Part shown: positions 12,282 through 21,960 of the stretch, piece after piece
Layout of the letters: each line of letters begins with the position of its first letter
How positions within the stretch are numbered: the first letter of the stretch is position 1
Origin: Antennarius striatus
Taxonomy: Eukaryota > Chordata > Actinopteri > Lophiiformes > Antennariidae
Reading direction: 5' to 3'
Assembly (NCBI RefSeq): GCF_040054535.1
Contig: NC_090788.1
Location: 18,827,501-18,891,500 of the forward strand
Length of the DNA stretch: 64,000 nucleotides
Translations under genes and position numbers: made by a program
The notes under the pieces: generated by a model
What the model was told of the DNA's origin: nothing
The model's input: only the letters and a program-made list of their open reading frames with translations
The model's database searches: none

Positions 12282-13812
12282 CACGTGCTGCATAGCGCGG
12301 ATGAACAAGTCGGAGGACTCACCTGCTGTGAAAAAGGTTTTCACTGCCTCGGAGCTCCTTCCCCATAACAAATAGAGATAATTCCTGCACCACTTAAAAC
12401 CCACAACGAAAAACCAAGTATAGTATATGGGTTACCATCGTTTTACCACTTCTGTCGTTGGGGAGGTGCTTTAGCTACAGCATAGATTCATCTATTTCTG
12501 TCGACGCAGGGACGAAAAGACTCACTGTTTGAGAGCACACATAGTAGTTTGAAGGATGGGGGAGGGAGAGGCGTTCGTTTTCTGTTGTTGTTTTCCTCTA
12601 TTCCACACTTGGGATCGTTTCCACGTCGAGCATAATCCAATAAACTGCTGGTCTCTCTTTGCAGCTTGTCATTAAATAATGCTGTTTTTTTTTTTTTCCT
12701 CTGTGAGCAGAGTCACATCATCTTCTCTCTCATTAAGTTTGATTAAACTTGAATTAAATATAACCAACTAGGCACTACACTTGCAAGTAAAGATGTGTGA
12801 ATTGTGTCATCCAGACAAACTGATGTTTTGTGAACCAGTTCTGTTCTTACTGCTCATGAAGACAACAGCATTCTGCAATCTTCAGTGTATTCCGTTGCCA
12901 AAATGTCAGTGTTGGACGCAGGAGCTTGGAGAGCAGGTGCGTTCTTGGTCTGTGCATTTTGAGACATCAACAGTGATTTATAATGTGCAGACGTTCGGTT
13001 CAACTTTCCACCGTTCTCCTGAGCCTGTTGGCTGCCCTTTCACCGTCCTTAAGGAGGAGATGGATGCCCCGCTCTGATGCCGACTAAACAAATCTCCGAC
13101 TTTGCTTTCAGTCTTAATTTTCACAGTCAGTGTGTGCACCTCATTAGAAAATAATCTCGTCTCTTTTAACCGCGGTCGGTTGAAGTTAGAACAGCTCTTT
13201 TTCCTTCCCAAAGGTTGTCTGTGCCTTTTAAAGAAAATAAAGCTGAAAGAAATACCATTACAGAAGTAATACGACAATTTGATGAATGTCAAGGCCTCGA
13301 TATAATTTCTGTTGTCAGTTTATACCAGAGGATTTATGCCATCATATCTCCACAAAATGACCTTTGTGCAAAATGTCACATGAGGGCATAATCACTGAAT
13401 AAACCCTGACAATAAACTGTAGATTAGATGAAGAAAAAAAAAGACAGACATTGGAAATAATAAAGCTAAGCATTTCTCTGTGGTGCGCTATATGGATGCT
13501 CCATATTGTTCGACACCCACATGCTCTGCAGAACTCTGGAGTCACCTTGGGCACGCTGATTATATGTACATATAATGAGCATTCCTCGTACCTAGTGCTT
13601 TATTCTTCATTGACCTTGTGACCGATGACAGTATGTCTTTTCAGCTTAATTTGTTGGATGTCAGAACTGCAGTCCAAACAGACAATAGCCTGATAACAAG
13701 CGAACACACTCTCATACACGGATGCTGTGTGAAAATAGCCTTTGCAAGTAAGACTGTCACGCAGAACAAATTCTGGCCATTATTATTCTCTATATATAAT
13801 GCATTGTCTTAC

Positions 13813-13836
13813 CTTCTACTTCTCTCTGGACAGCTG
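13813..13836 (-). CDS. nrxn2: Neurexin SS1 microexon A (24 nt, tandem NAGNAG acceptor)
   Basis: The minus-strand text is a long pyrimidine tract (ttttttctctatttttctcag), then CAGCTGTCC...GTAGAAG, then the strong donor gtaagac. In the neurexin SS1 phase the 24 nt encode A-A-V-Q-R-E-V-E plus the first base of Gly. The acceptor is a CAGCAG tandem, so the exon could also start at 13833 (21 nt), which drops one Ala. NRXN1 has a first SS1 cassette ending ...NNVEG just before LAHLM (from memory), and this one ends ...EVEG just before the LAHLM cassette. Both lengths are multiples of three, so inclusion or skipping keeps frame. Confidence 0.75.
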
Positions 13837-14961
13837 CTGAGAAAAATAGAGAAAAAAAGGTGTATTTATTATGTTGGACACAGGGTATGAAATATGAAAT
13901 GTCTCTCGGTCCACCAGCTTCATTTAAATGAACACAGATGGTTGATATTTTCTTTTGGGTTAGAATTAGGGTGCAAGTTTCAAGTGCAAGGGTTAAAAGT
14001 CTAAGTTTAAAAAAAGAAGTGCGAATTTGTAATTTTGCTCTGTGTGAAGAGTTTATCTGACATTTGCAACTGTTTGTTTTCTGTGTTTCTAGCAATCAAA
14101 TGATCCAACCGGGGGGAAAAAACAACGCAACGTTTCCTGATATTCAACATTTATATTCACTTATATTTACTCCAATATCCAGAATATCATGTCACAATGA
14201 GGCAAGGAAACTGGAATTGGTAGCTAATGTAATGTACAGAGGGTGACCCCTAATATCCTTACAGAAGGAATAAAATTGTTCTGGTTGTGTAAAAAAAAAA
14301 GTCATAACCAGGTATTTATGTTTTTATTCTCTATGATTAATAAAGACTTTTAGAACTCAGTCAAAATATTCTGTCCTGAAATTTGCAGAATAAAGAAACC
14401 CTGCAGCCAGTGAAGTGTCCCAGTGTTGAGCACACACCATCATCTCTGACATTAGGAAGTCATTATCCTCTATTGTATTACGTGTGAAAATAATTGCTGA
14501 GAGAACAGGACTCACATATCCAAGCAGTCTCTCAAAGCACTGCTGTTGTGTGTGCATTGGCCTGGTTTACTTTTAAGGTTGTCTTGATTATTCTCTTCGC
14601 CTCAACGATTGTTAGATCATACAGGGAAATTAAAAAGAGATTTTCAACCATTTAGAAGCTCAGGATGCCAAAGCTTATCAGCAGCCAACATACATTAGTG
14701 TAACAAAAGAAATAATTTGGGAAACTACAAACTTTAACATACTCATTTGTGGTAAAATGAATCAAAATTGTGTGTCGCAATATTAAAAATAATGCTTTTG
14801 ATCCATCCTACCGTCGATTCATGGATGGTATGTTTTAGCAAGCCAAAAAAGAATAAAACAAGCAATAAAACAATATAAATAATAATAAAGAAACGTGTTC
14901 ATCAGTTCAAAGCACATTTTACCCCTTAAAAATCTAAAAATAAGGATGGAATTGGTCTCAC
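13837..14961 (-). other. nrxn2: nrxn2 first-coding-exon intron, proximal part
   Basis: The intron runs from the donor of the first coding exon (gtgagacc at 14961) to the branch and acceptor region of microexon A. The first 140 nt after the donor stay open in the exon 1 frame until a stop at 14819-14821. Their T-rich composition encodes a hydrophobic stretch. Nothing else is recognised. Confidence 0.65.
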
Positions 14962-15664
14962 CTTCGTGGCAGTACCTTCCCCTGTGGCTGGAGTTGAAGC
15001 AGTCACACACGACCTCTCCTTGGCTGACGGAGCACACACCTTTGTTGCTGCACGGAGAGTTTGTGGCACAAATATACTCCAGATCACTATGGACAGCTTG
15101 ACCATCCAACAGTACTGGTAGCGCCTCCCCCAGTTTCAAATTGGCTATGAAGCCCTGGAACGGTGGCTCGTATTTAACGGTGCTGGACGTGAGGGCAGAC
15201 AGACGGACGTCGGGCGAGATCCCCCCCACATACAGGTCACTAGCCACTACCATCTCTTTCCTTTTGGACTTCACCTCGGCCACTTTTTCCTCGTTGTCCA
15301 CCACCAGCCTCGTCTCTCTGTAATTACGGGAGACGAGGACTCTGTGCCAGCGCTGGTCGTTGATGCGTGTTTCTGTGTGCAGGGAGGCCGGTTCTGCACA
15401 ATGAATGGTGAAACGCATCTGGAGCCTCCCGTCGGCGACTAGGAGCTCCAGGAAGTCACAGTTCCCTCCATCGTCCAGGTAGAGCACCAGGGCTTTGCTG
15501 ACATTGGTTTTCAGAATAAAGCTGAGCTCACCTGTCGCTTTGGCGTCCCACTGGCCATAGCGTGTCCACTGACCTGGGACCCCCTCATATTCCAAAGCTA
15601 TTCCTGTTAGCACCAACCAGGCTAACAACAGTAACCAGGAAAGCCTGCTTTTACACCTTCCCAT
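14962..15664 (-). CDS. nrxn2: Neurexin alpha, first coding exon: signal peptide, LNS1, EGF-A
   Basis: The exon holds 703 nt (234 codons plus 1 nt). The ATG at 15664 sits in a good context (catcATGGG) and opens a signal peptide: basic MGRCKSR, then a Leu/Trp-rich core, with cleavage expected near residue 24. The first laminin-G/LNS domain follows (about residues 27-195): GQWTRYGQWDA, SKALVLYLDDGGNCDFLEL, NDQRWHRVLVSR, DLYVGGISPDVRL and PPFQGFIANLKL. An EGF-like domain follows (about 199-232) with six cysteines in the usual spacing (C..SPC..GVC..VVCDC..RYC). The exon ends GCCACGAAG at the donor gtgagacc, with phase 1. Neurexins are presynaptic adhesion receptors. The paralogue (nrxn2) is inferred from the neighbouring pygm and SLC22 genes and a residue in LNS2. 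Upstream 5' UTR exons are not resolved. Confidence 0.95.
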
Positions 15665-15788
15665 GATGAATCCCCAAAGTTTCTCACCTTGTGGTCTAAT
15701 TTATACGCCTCCAACAGAGATGTGTGGAGGAAAGTTATTTTTTCTTATCAACCCCAAAATTTGAACAATCTTCAATCAACCTGTTTTT

Positions 15789-15812
15789 TTTTGTTTGTTT
15801 GTTTGTTTTTTA
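15789..15812. repeat. (GTTT)n run
   Basis: A short poly-T and GTTT tetranucleotide run lies about 125 bp upstream (in the nrxn2 sense) of the nrxn2 start codon. Confidence 0.85.
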
Positions 15813-16802
15813 GCTTTGGATGCCTATCCTTTTAATTCTTTTTGCCATCTCTCCATGGATTGCATGTGATAGAGCGAGCAAATGAGGCACATTGCAGAAT
15901 ACTTTGCATCTACTTTGCATCAGCTGAGAAAGAGAACAAATAACGTGAGAGATCCACAATACTGTGTGCTTCCTCGTCTTCGCCATCCAGTGACTTGGCC
16001 TCCATCCAGCACTGTTTCCGTCAGTTCCCCATGGGTTAGCTATGCGTGCACCTTGGGGTCCAGCTTCTGTTCTTCTCAGCCTCCCAACATCCTAAGACAT
16101 AAAAAAAAAAAAAAGAACGTGAGATGAAATGTCCTAAAGAGGACTACTCAGGAAAAGAAAAATAAGCATTAAAATAATCAGCCAGAATGAATAACATGGC
16201 AAATTAAGTACCAAATCTGAGAAATCATTCAAATGGAAGAAAGGAAAGGCTTAAGATGAAAGTGATTCAATCAGGCTGAAATTTGGGGGAAAAATTAACA
16301 ACAATTTGCATTTTTATTAAAGATTACTAGTGATCATGAAGCATCTCAAGCCTGATGCCTGTTTACAGACTATATAATAGATAGGAGGATGGAGCTAATA
16401 TATTGTCACCCATTAGTCTGTCAACAGAATGTTTGAGGCCTGACTTTCACACCATCGCTGTCACCATCCTGTCTTTTTTGGAGCATGAAGTGACCAGATT
16501 TAGATGAGAGGGTGAAGCTGGAGGAAACGTATTGCTGTGCCTCTTGTCTGATCGGATCTGACTGAGAATCCCAAGGACAAGCCATGATAACGACCTGTCA
16601 ATTACAGTGTCGCTGCACCCTAAGGCAGGTCCTGCTTTATCTATCTGTTTTACTCTAAACGGCACCATAATTTACTGCCGTAATGAAGTAGACTTGAGAC
16701 CATTAAGTCATTAGGAAACTGTTTGCGAAGGCAATAAATCAAGTTAGAAGGAGGTTTGTGATCCAAACTTATACATGATATATATGTAATATACTGTATA
16801 TG

Positions 16803-16804
<2 letters not shown>

Positions 16805-16859
<55 letters not shown>
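16805..16859. repeat. (CA)n microsatellite
   Basis: About 27 CA units, preceded by TA-rich sequence. Confidence 0.97.
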
Positions 16860-16861
<2 letters not shown>

Positions 16862-17668
16862 CATATGTCATTACAGTAGAAGATGGCTGAAGGCTGATGA
16901 AAAGGAAGAGGTCTGGGTTACAACAAACAAACACAAAATTCAATACTTTGACATAACAAATGTTGGTTCACCTCACAGGCCTGAGGACACAAATAATGTT
17001 GTGCACCAGTATCTGACTGAACTGACTTTTTGTTTTGTTTGGTTTTTTTTCATTCAGACCAGTGATTTTAGAAAAGCTGTGTGTGTGGTGAATAATGGGT
17101 TTTCTGGTCTTTACGTTCACAAAATGTACATAAGTCATCCTGTCAGATTCAGAAAGAAATACATCTAGCTGTTAGTTTACATGCGAAGGTATTGATCAGA
17201 CCAGTCGATAATGACAAGCTATAAATAGACATATGGTTTGCAATAAACCGCAACAGAAATAATCCTTAAATCTTCTGTCTCCTGTGTCGACGTCTCTCAT
17301 TTGGGAACGTTCCTCACAAATTTGGCCCAATTCCATTTCTGTCACAAAAAGAGAAATATGTGTCAAAGTCTGCCAGGAGTTTACAGCCTCTATTGCGTCT
17401 TCTGCTGATGAGTCACCACCCAGCTGGATTTATTCACTAAAAGTAGATATTCCAAGAAAGAGTGCTGCATCACATCCAATAAATCAGGTTCTAGCCAAGG
17501 TATCAGAAAAAGGCCCAGGTAAGGAGAAAAGCCAAGTGATAGACGGGTTTATCATAGGAATAGCTGTAGCAGGGGAAGGTCTTTAAATTTGACACTCTCC
17601 TCACAAGATGAATTGCATTTTACCAGGGTCAGGTACAGTCTATGAATGCTTATCAAAACCTATCACAG

Positions 17669-17828
<160 letters not shown>

Positions 17829-19129
17829 GTCTGACTGCATTCTCTTTGATTTACACATATTAGGCATGAGGTGCTTTGATAAGAGCAACTTCCTCTCTGC
17901 TACGAGTCCACGCAAGACTAATAAATACATCATGATGGTTGAATAGATATATCCATATCTTTGGTGATAATAAATAAAATATATCATCTACTATGAATAC
18001 TGAGCAACACAACAGGAACCGTATGCCTACAGCCTTCATAGACAATTTCACTGGCAATAGGCTCTTAGGAGAGCTTAATGATGAGTTTACTGCTCGCCAC
18101 AATGAGCTGACAATCAAATATGAGATAAAAAATGGCCTGTGAAATATTGTATCGCATATGAGCACAAGAGCAACACAGCAGAGTCAGCAGAACTAGATTT
18201 GGGCTTTCTTGGCATAGTGAGATATCAAATGAAACCTGACCTGGATTAAACTGCTGCTTTGGAGACTATAATAGTGAAGGAGACGTTCTTTGGTTTTTTT
18301 TTAATAATACAGACATAAGTTAGAATTTAATAGAAATTTCAAAGTCAAGGGCCTCACTGGCTAAAAACCTACTGTTTCATGTTTTATCTTTTGTAGTAAG
18401 GCTCTAGGACAGTAGCGGACTACTGCAAACGTGAGCTGGTTAAAAAAAAGAAATGCTAATAATGCAAATATCTTCATCTTAAGTGAGCCTTCTCATTAGA
18501 TTTGAAAGGTAACTTTTTGTTTCTAAATCGCAAAGTCAAATCATGTTTTCTCATTCAGATCATCTATACTTTCTCATCATAACAAAAGAAAAAGAAAATA
18601 ATCATGTATGAATTGTTCCTGGAAAATATAGGAAACTGGGGAGGTAACGGTCATGGGCTGGGGGTAAGTCACTGTTAACAACCACTGAGCTTAATAGAGT
18701 CAGCAGGCCTGCAAAGTATGAATTCAAGGGGTTGCATAAAACAAAACCACAAACCTGTTCATACTGACCACACTTGCAGTGTAGATACATGATTTGTACA
18801 ATCATGTGCTTCATTGAATGCTGAACCTCACCAAATTCTCAGAGGAGCCTAAGTAATGTTACACTGACCAATAAATAAGTTAGGACATGTTTTTAAGTCA
18901 AATGTTTCAGTAAAAATACTGATGTCCAGTTCAAGGTTGTATAGAGCGTCAATAAACTTTGAAAAAAACGTCTCTCTGTGCAGCAGCGGAAGCACCGCTT
19001 CAGGTTTCTGCTGAGTGCATGTCATCATTTACATCTGCAGTCACTACTTTCTGACTGTATCTGACTGACTCAAATCATTTTACTAACCTCACAACAAGAA
19101 AACTACAATCAGAAATATCGCCACTCACA

Positions 19130-19551
19130 CAAAAGCAAAAGGTTTTGATGGATTCAATTTTGATCAGTATGTGAATGGCACATAAAAATGACGACATTAG
19201 CCTCCTCAAAGGAGTGTGTGTGGCTCCCGGTCTCCTCCTCCTGCTGTATCCAAACATGATCCAGCCCATCCTAATGTACTGTTCCACCTGTTTCTTTAAC
19301 GTGTCATCTGTCACCAACTGGAACCAATCTGAACTCATAACTATAACTGCTGCCAAAATAATTGGTCTCCCCACATTCAATACAACAGACCTAAACAATA
19401 AAGTCATCACAGACATGACAACATCAATGGCTCATGACATCACACACCCACTCAAACACCACCTCACTCTAATGTTCCTCAGACTCCAGAGCAGAAAGAC
19501 TTGCTTTGAGAAAAGAAAGAGCTCTGCCTTTAACAGCAGGTGCCAATAAAC
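19130..19551 (+). pseudogene. C-terminal relic of a non-LTR retrotransposon ORF2 (LINE)
   Basis: An open frame (19175-19549) reads LLLLLYPNMIQPILMYCSTCFFN, then TAAKIIGLPTFNTTDLNNK, then MAHDITHPLKHHLTL and ends near LQSRKTCFEKRKSSAFN. This matches the usual C-terminal region after the reverse transcriptase in fish LINEs. There the pattern is a YxxxIQPxLxYCxxxWF-like motif, AAKIIG, AHDxxHPLxxxxxxLPSGRRxR, and a final xxxSFIPxAIxxLN-like motif. The hallmark LPSGRRYR segment is disrupted (MFLRLQSRKTCF), and only about 0.4 kb remains with no reverse-transcriptase core. It is a dead 5'-truncated copy. The clade (CR1/L2/Rex-like) is uncertain. Confidence 0.6.
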
Positions 19552-19694
19552 CAAGTTTGTTTTGCTGTCTGTCAGTTTATGCTACCTGTATATTTTCTGG
19601 TTGTGTAGCTGTCATTGTGTCAGCTTGACCTGTCACAGCAGGAAATTAATTTTCCATTCAAGTGTCCATACATATATAATGGTCAATACATATA

Positions 19695-20716
19695 CAGTAG
19701 ATCCTCGAGTTTATGAGTTTAATAAATTTTGTGACTGAGCTCTAAATCAAACAACATTTCCCCATTTAAATTGACTAAAATCACGTGAATCCATTACAGC
19801 CCAGTAAAATAGCCCAGAACTACGGGACTAAATCATGCAAACCTAGGTTTCCGACCACAACTCCTTCCGGAAGGCTGTTCGAATAGCGATTTGTTCAAAT
19901 GCCAAATATTTTTCCCATTACAAATAATTTAAATGGTTTTAATCCGTTCCAAGATGTTAGAGAACTACCTTTTTTCAACATACTATGTTATTTCATAATG
20001 TCATTTATATATCAAATTGTATAGTAATGAAACATATCAATGAAATGTAAAAAAAAAGAAGCAAACGCGAGAAAGAAAGAAAAAAAAACATGGACGTAAT
20101 CAGGTTAGCCTAAGGCACAAGTTACCGTCATCTTTTGGATAGAAGTTCACGGTACTGTAACTCGTACCATAGGCAATGGAACGCAAATTAAGTGAAGAAT
20201 TATTGAAAACAGTCAATTAAAATGAAAAGCACATTACAGTTAAAGCATAAAAACAATAAAGATATTCTCACGCTTGGCGGCTCTCGTTTGTTTTGCGTTC
20301 GATTTCCAAATTGTGTTCGCCTTCTAAGACAAAAAAATTCCGATTTTTTTTGGTCAAATTCCAATTTGTTCAATGTGTAAAGCGTTTAGAAAACCAAGGT
20401 TTCCTTGTATTTATGAAGTAATAGACATGCTGTGTATGTGTATAATTAATTATATATCAGTTATGTAAACAATGATAAAGATCTTAAAGAAATGCAAAAG
20501 TCATGAAAAGACACAAGCTACGTCTTTACTCCATCGACGAGAACGAGATCCGGTCTCAGCTGATGTTGCATCAATCCGTCAACTAGCGGTGGTGTCTCGA
20601 AGCACGGCTCGTATCTTGGGTTTTTTCTCGTACGTCAAACAAAAACATGGACAGAGCGACGGCTCGTACCTCAAATAACCCGTATGTCGAGCAGCTCGTA
20701 TCACAAGGTACTACTG
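19695..20716. mobile_element. TA-flanked non-autonomous pogo/Tigger-like DNA transposon
   Basis: The left end reads TA/CAGTAGATCCTCGAGTTTATGAG. The right end, inverted, reads TA/CAGTAGTACCTTGTGATACGAG. These are diverged terminal inverted repeats starting CAGTAG, each flanked by TA, the target duplication used by the Tc1/mariner/pogo superfamily. Internal text such as cccattacaaataatttaaatgg followed by aatccgttcc is typical of CAGT..CCTCG-type mariner/Tigger MITEs. No transposase frame is present in the 1,022 bp. A second inverted pair inside (about 19841 and 20403: acctaggtttccg versus aaaaccaaggttt) suggests a nested related element. Superfamily assignment rests on termini and recall, not a database match. 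Confidence 0.65.
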
Positions 20717-21459
20717 TATATAGGTTGTTACTAATGATATCAATGCAACTGAAATCCCACTATTATCGGATGGTGATGGTACAGATAGGAACAAGCAATT
20801 TTATACATGTCTAAGTCTTAAGTATCTCATGGTTGTAAATAGCATCCCCTCATCTGCCTCATCCCATCTGTGCTGTTTAGAACAGCCGGGCCCGTGAGAT
20901 AGAACAGCAGCCCCACGAGGCAGGGGGCCCGAATGGACCCACCCCTGCCTGTCAACAATTTCGCCTGTCAGTATAACTTCATTATACGTTGCAGAGAAAT
21001 ACTTTTCAACATCTCAATTGCAAAAAGATTGTAAGTTAACGCAATCCAATAATGAAATCTATAAATTGTCTTTGCTGATCAGTTCAAAGATCCCTAAATC
21101 TCCCTGATGGAGACTATGACTATTAATCTGGTTCAAACTATCTAACTAAAAGAGGGTGGTTTGGGATTATGGCATCACCTTACAGCTGCTAAAGTATCTT
21201 GGTGGCCACTGATTTGTGCAACGGAGGGTATTGTACATGTGCTGGGTAGAAACAACCTTTTCTGTAACGTTTCACGTGTCTTATCAGTTCCTGCTTGACT
21301 CACTCAGAAGTCCAGTGGAGGTAACAGGTACTTTCTTACCTAAAGGAAAACCATAAAAAAAAATTTAAAAAGCAAAGTAGATGAAGCAGACGTGAAACTA
21401 TTCAGAGGAAATGTAGCGCAATTTTAAATAATGGCCTTAAATTAAAGGATTGTTCCTGA

Positions 21460-21960
21460 TATTGCATTTGTGCTCCATTTCCTGCTTTACTTTGTAAGTT
21501 GAGAACACCAGGTTGTCTCTCTTGTTTTGTACTTCCTGTCTTTGTCTGCTTTCCCTCCTTTTCGATCGCTCATTATTTCCACTTGTGTCCCGTCTTCAAC
21601 CTGTTCCCAGTCTGGTCTCCTCTCCCTGTGAATTCAGCCTGTTTCCTCTTTTGAGTTTCTATTCAGTCCCTTAATTACGAGGATATTCTCCACCTGTTTC
21701 AGAGCTCTCTCGAGTGTTTCCTGTGTTTTTGTGGGGTTTTTCCTCTTTTCATGATATTTGCCTGTGATTTTGTCTTTTTCAGCTTTGCCTCAGGGTAGGA
21801 GTTATTTTTGATTTGTTGGATTTTGTGTTTTATTTCCTTGGGTTTACTTGGTTATGGGCTTTTGCTTCTGTCATCACGCTTTGATCCTGTTTTCCTGTTG
21901 ACTGTGAATTTTCAGTTATTAAACTTCTGAACTGCAAATTACCCGACTTTGTTTTTTCTG
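21460..21960. repeat. Probable dispersed fish repeat, pyrimidine/T-rich
   Basis: About 0.5 kb of C/T/G-rich text (ttcctgtctttgtctgc, cctgtgtttttgtgg, ttattaaacttctgaactgc) is compositionally unlike its flanks. It resembles a common fish interspersed repeat that ends in an attaaa-type signal before a short tail. The region 28340-28680 looks like a diverged copy in the opposite orientation. Recognition is by texture, so the boundaries are approximate. Confidence 0.35.

Larger units (their letters stand above)
8746..13812 (-). other. nrxn2: nrxn2 intron between SS1 microexons A and B
   Basis: About 5.1 kb without a recognisable gene. It contains a poly-A run (about 9805-9823), a CA microsatellite (10580-10612) and a G16 run (12266-12281). 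Several isolated strong minus-strand donors occur (for example near 12313-12320, gtgagtcc), but none has a paired acceptor giving a phase-compatible neurexin-like peptide. The remainder shows nothing supportable. Confidence 0.6.

Noticed and set aside
12150..12368. Possible neurexin exon ending at the strong minus-strand donor near 12320
   Set aside because: No acceptor gives a phase-compatible, neurexin-like peptide; the three SS1 cassettes are already accounted for.
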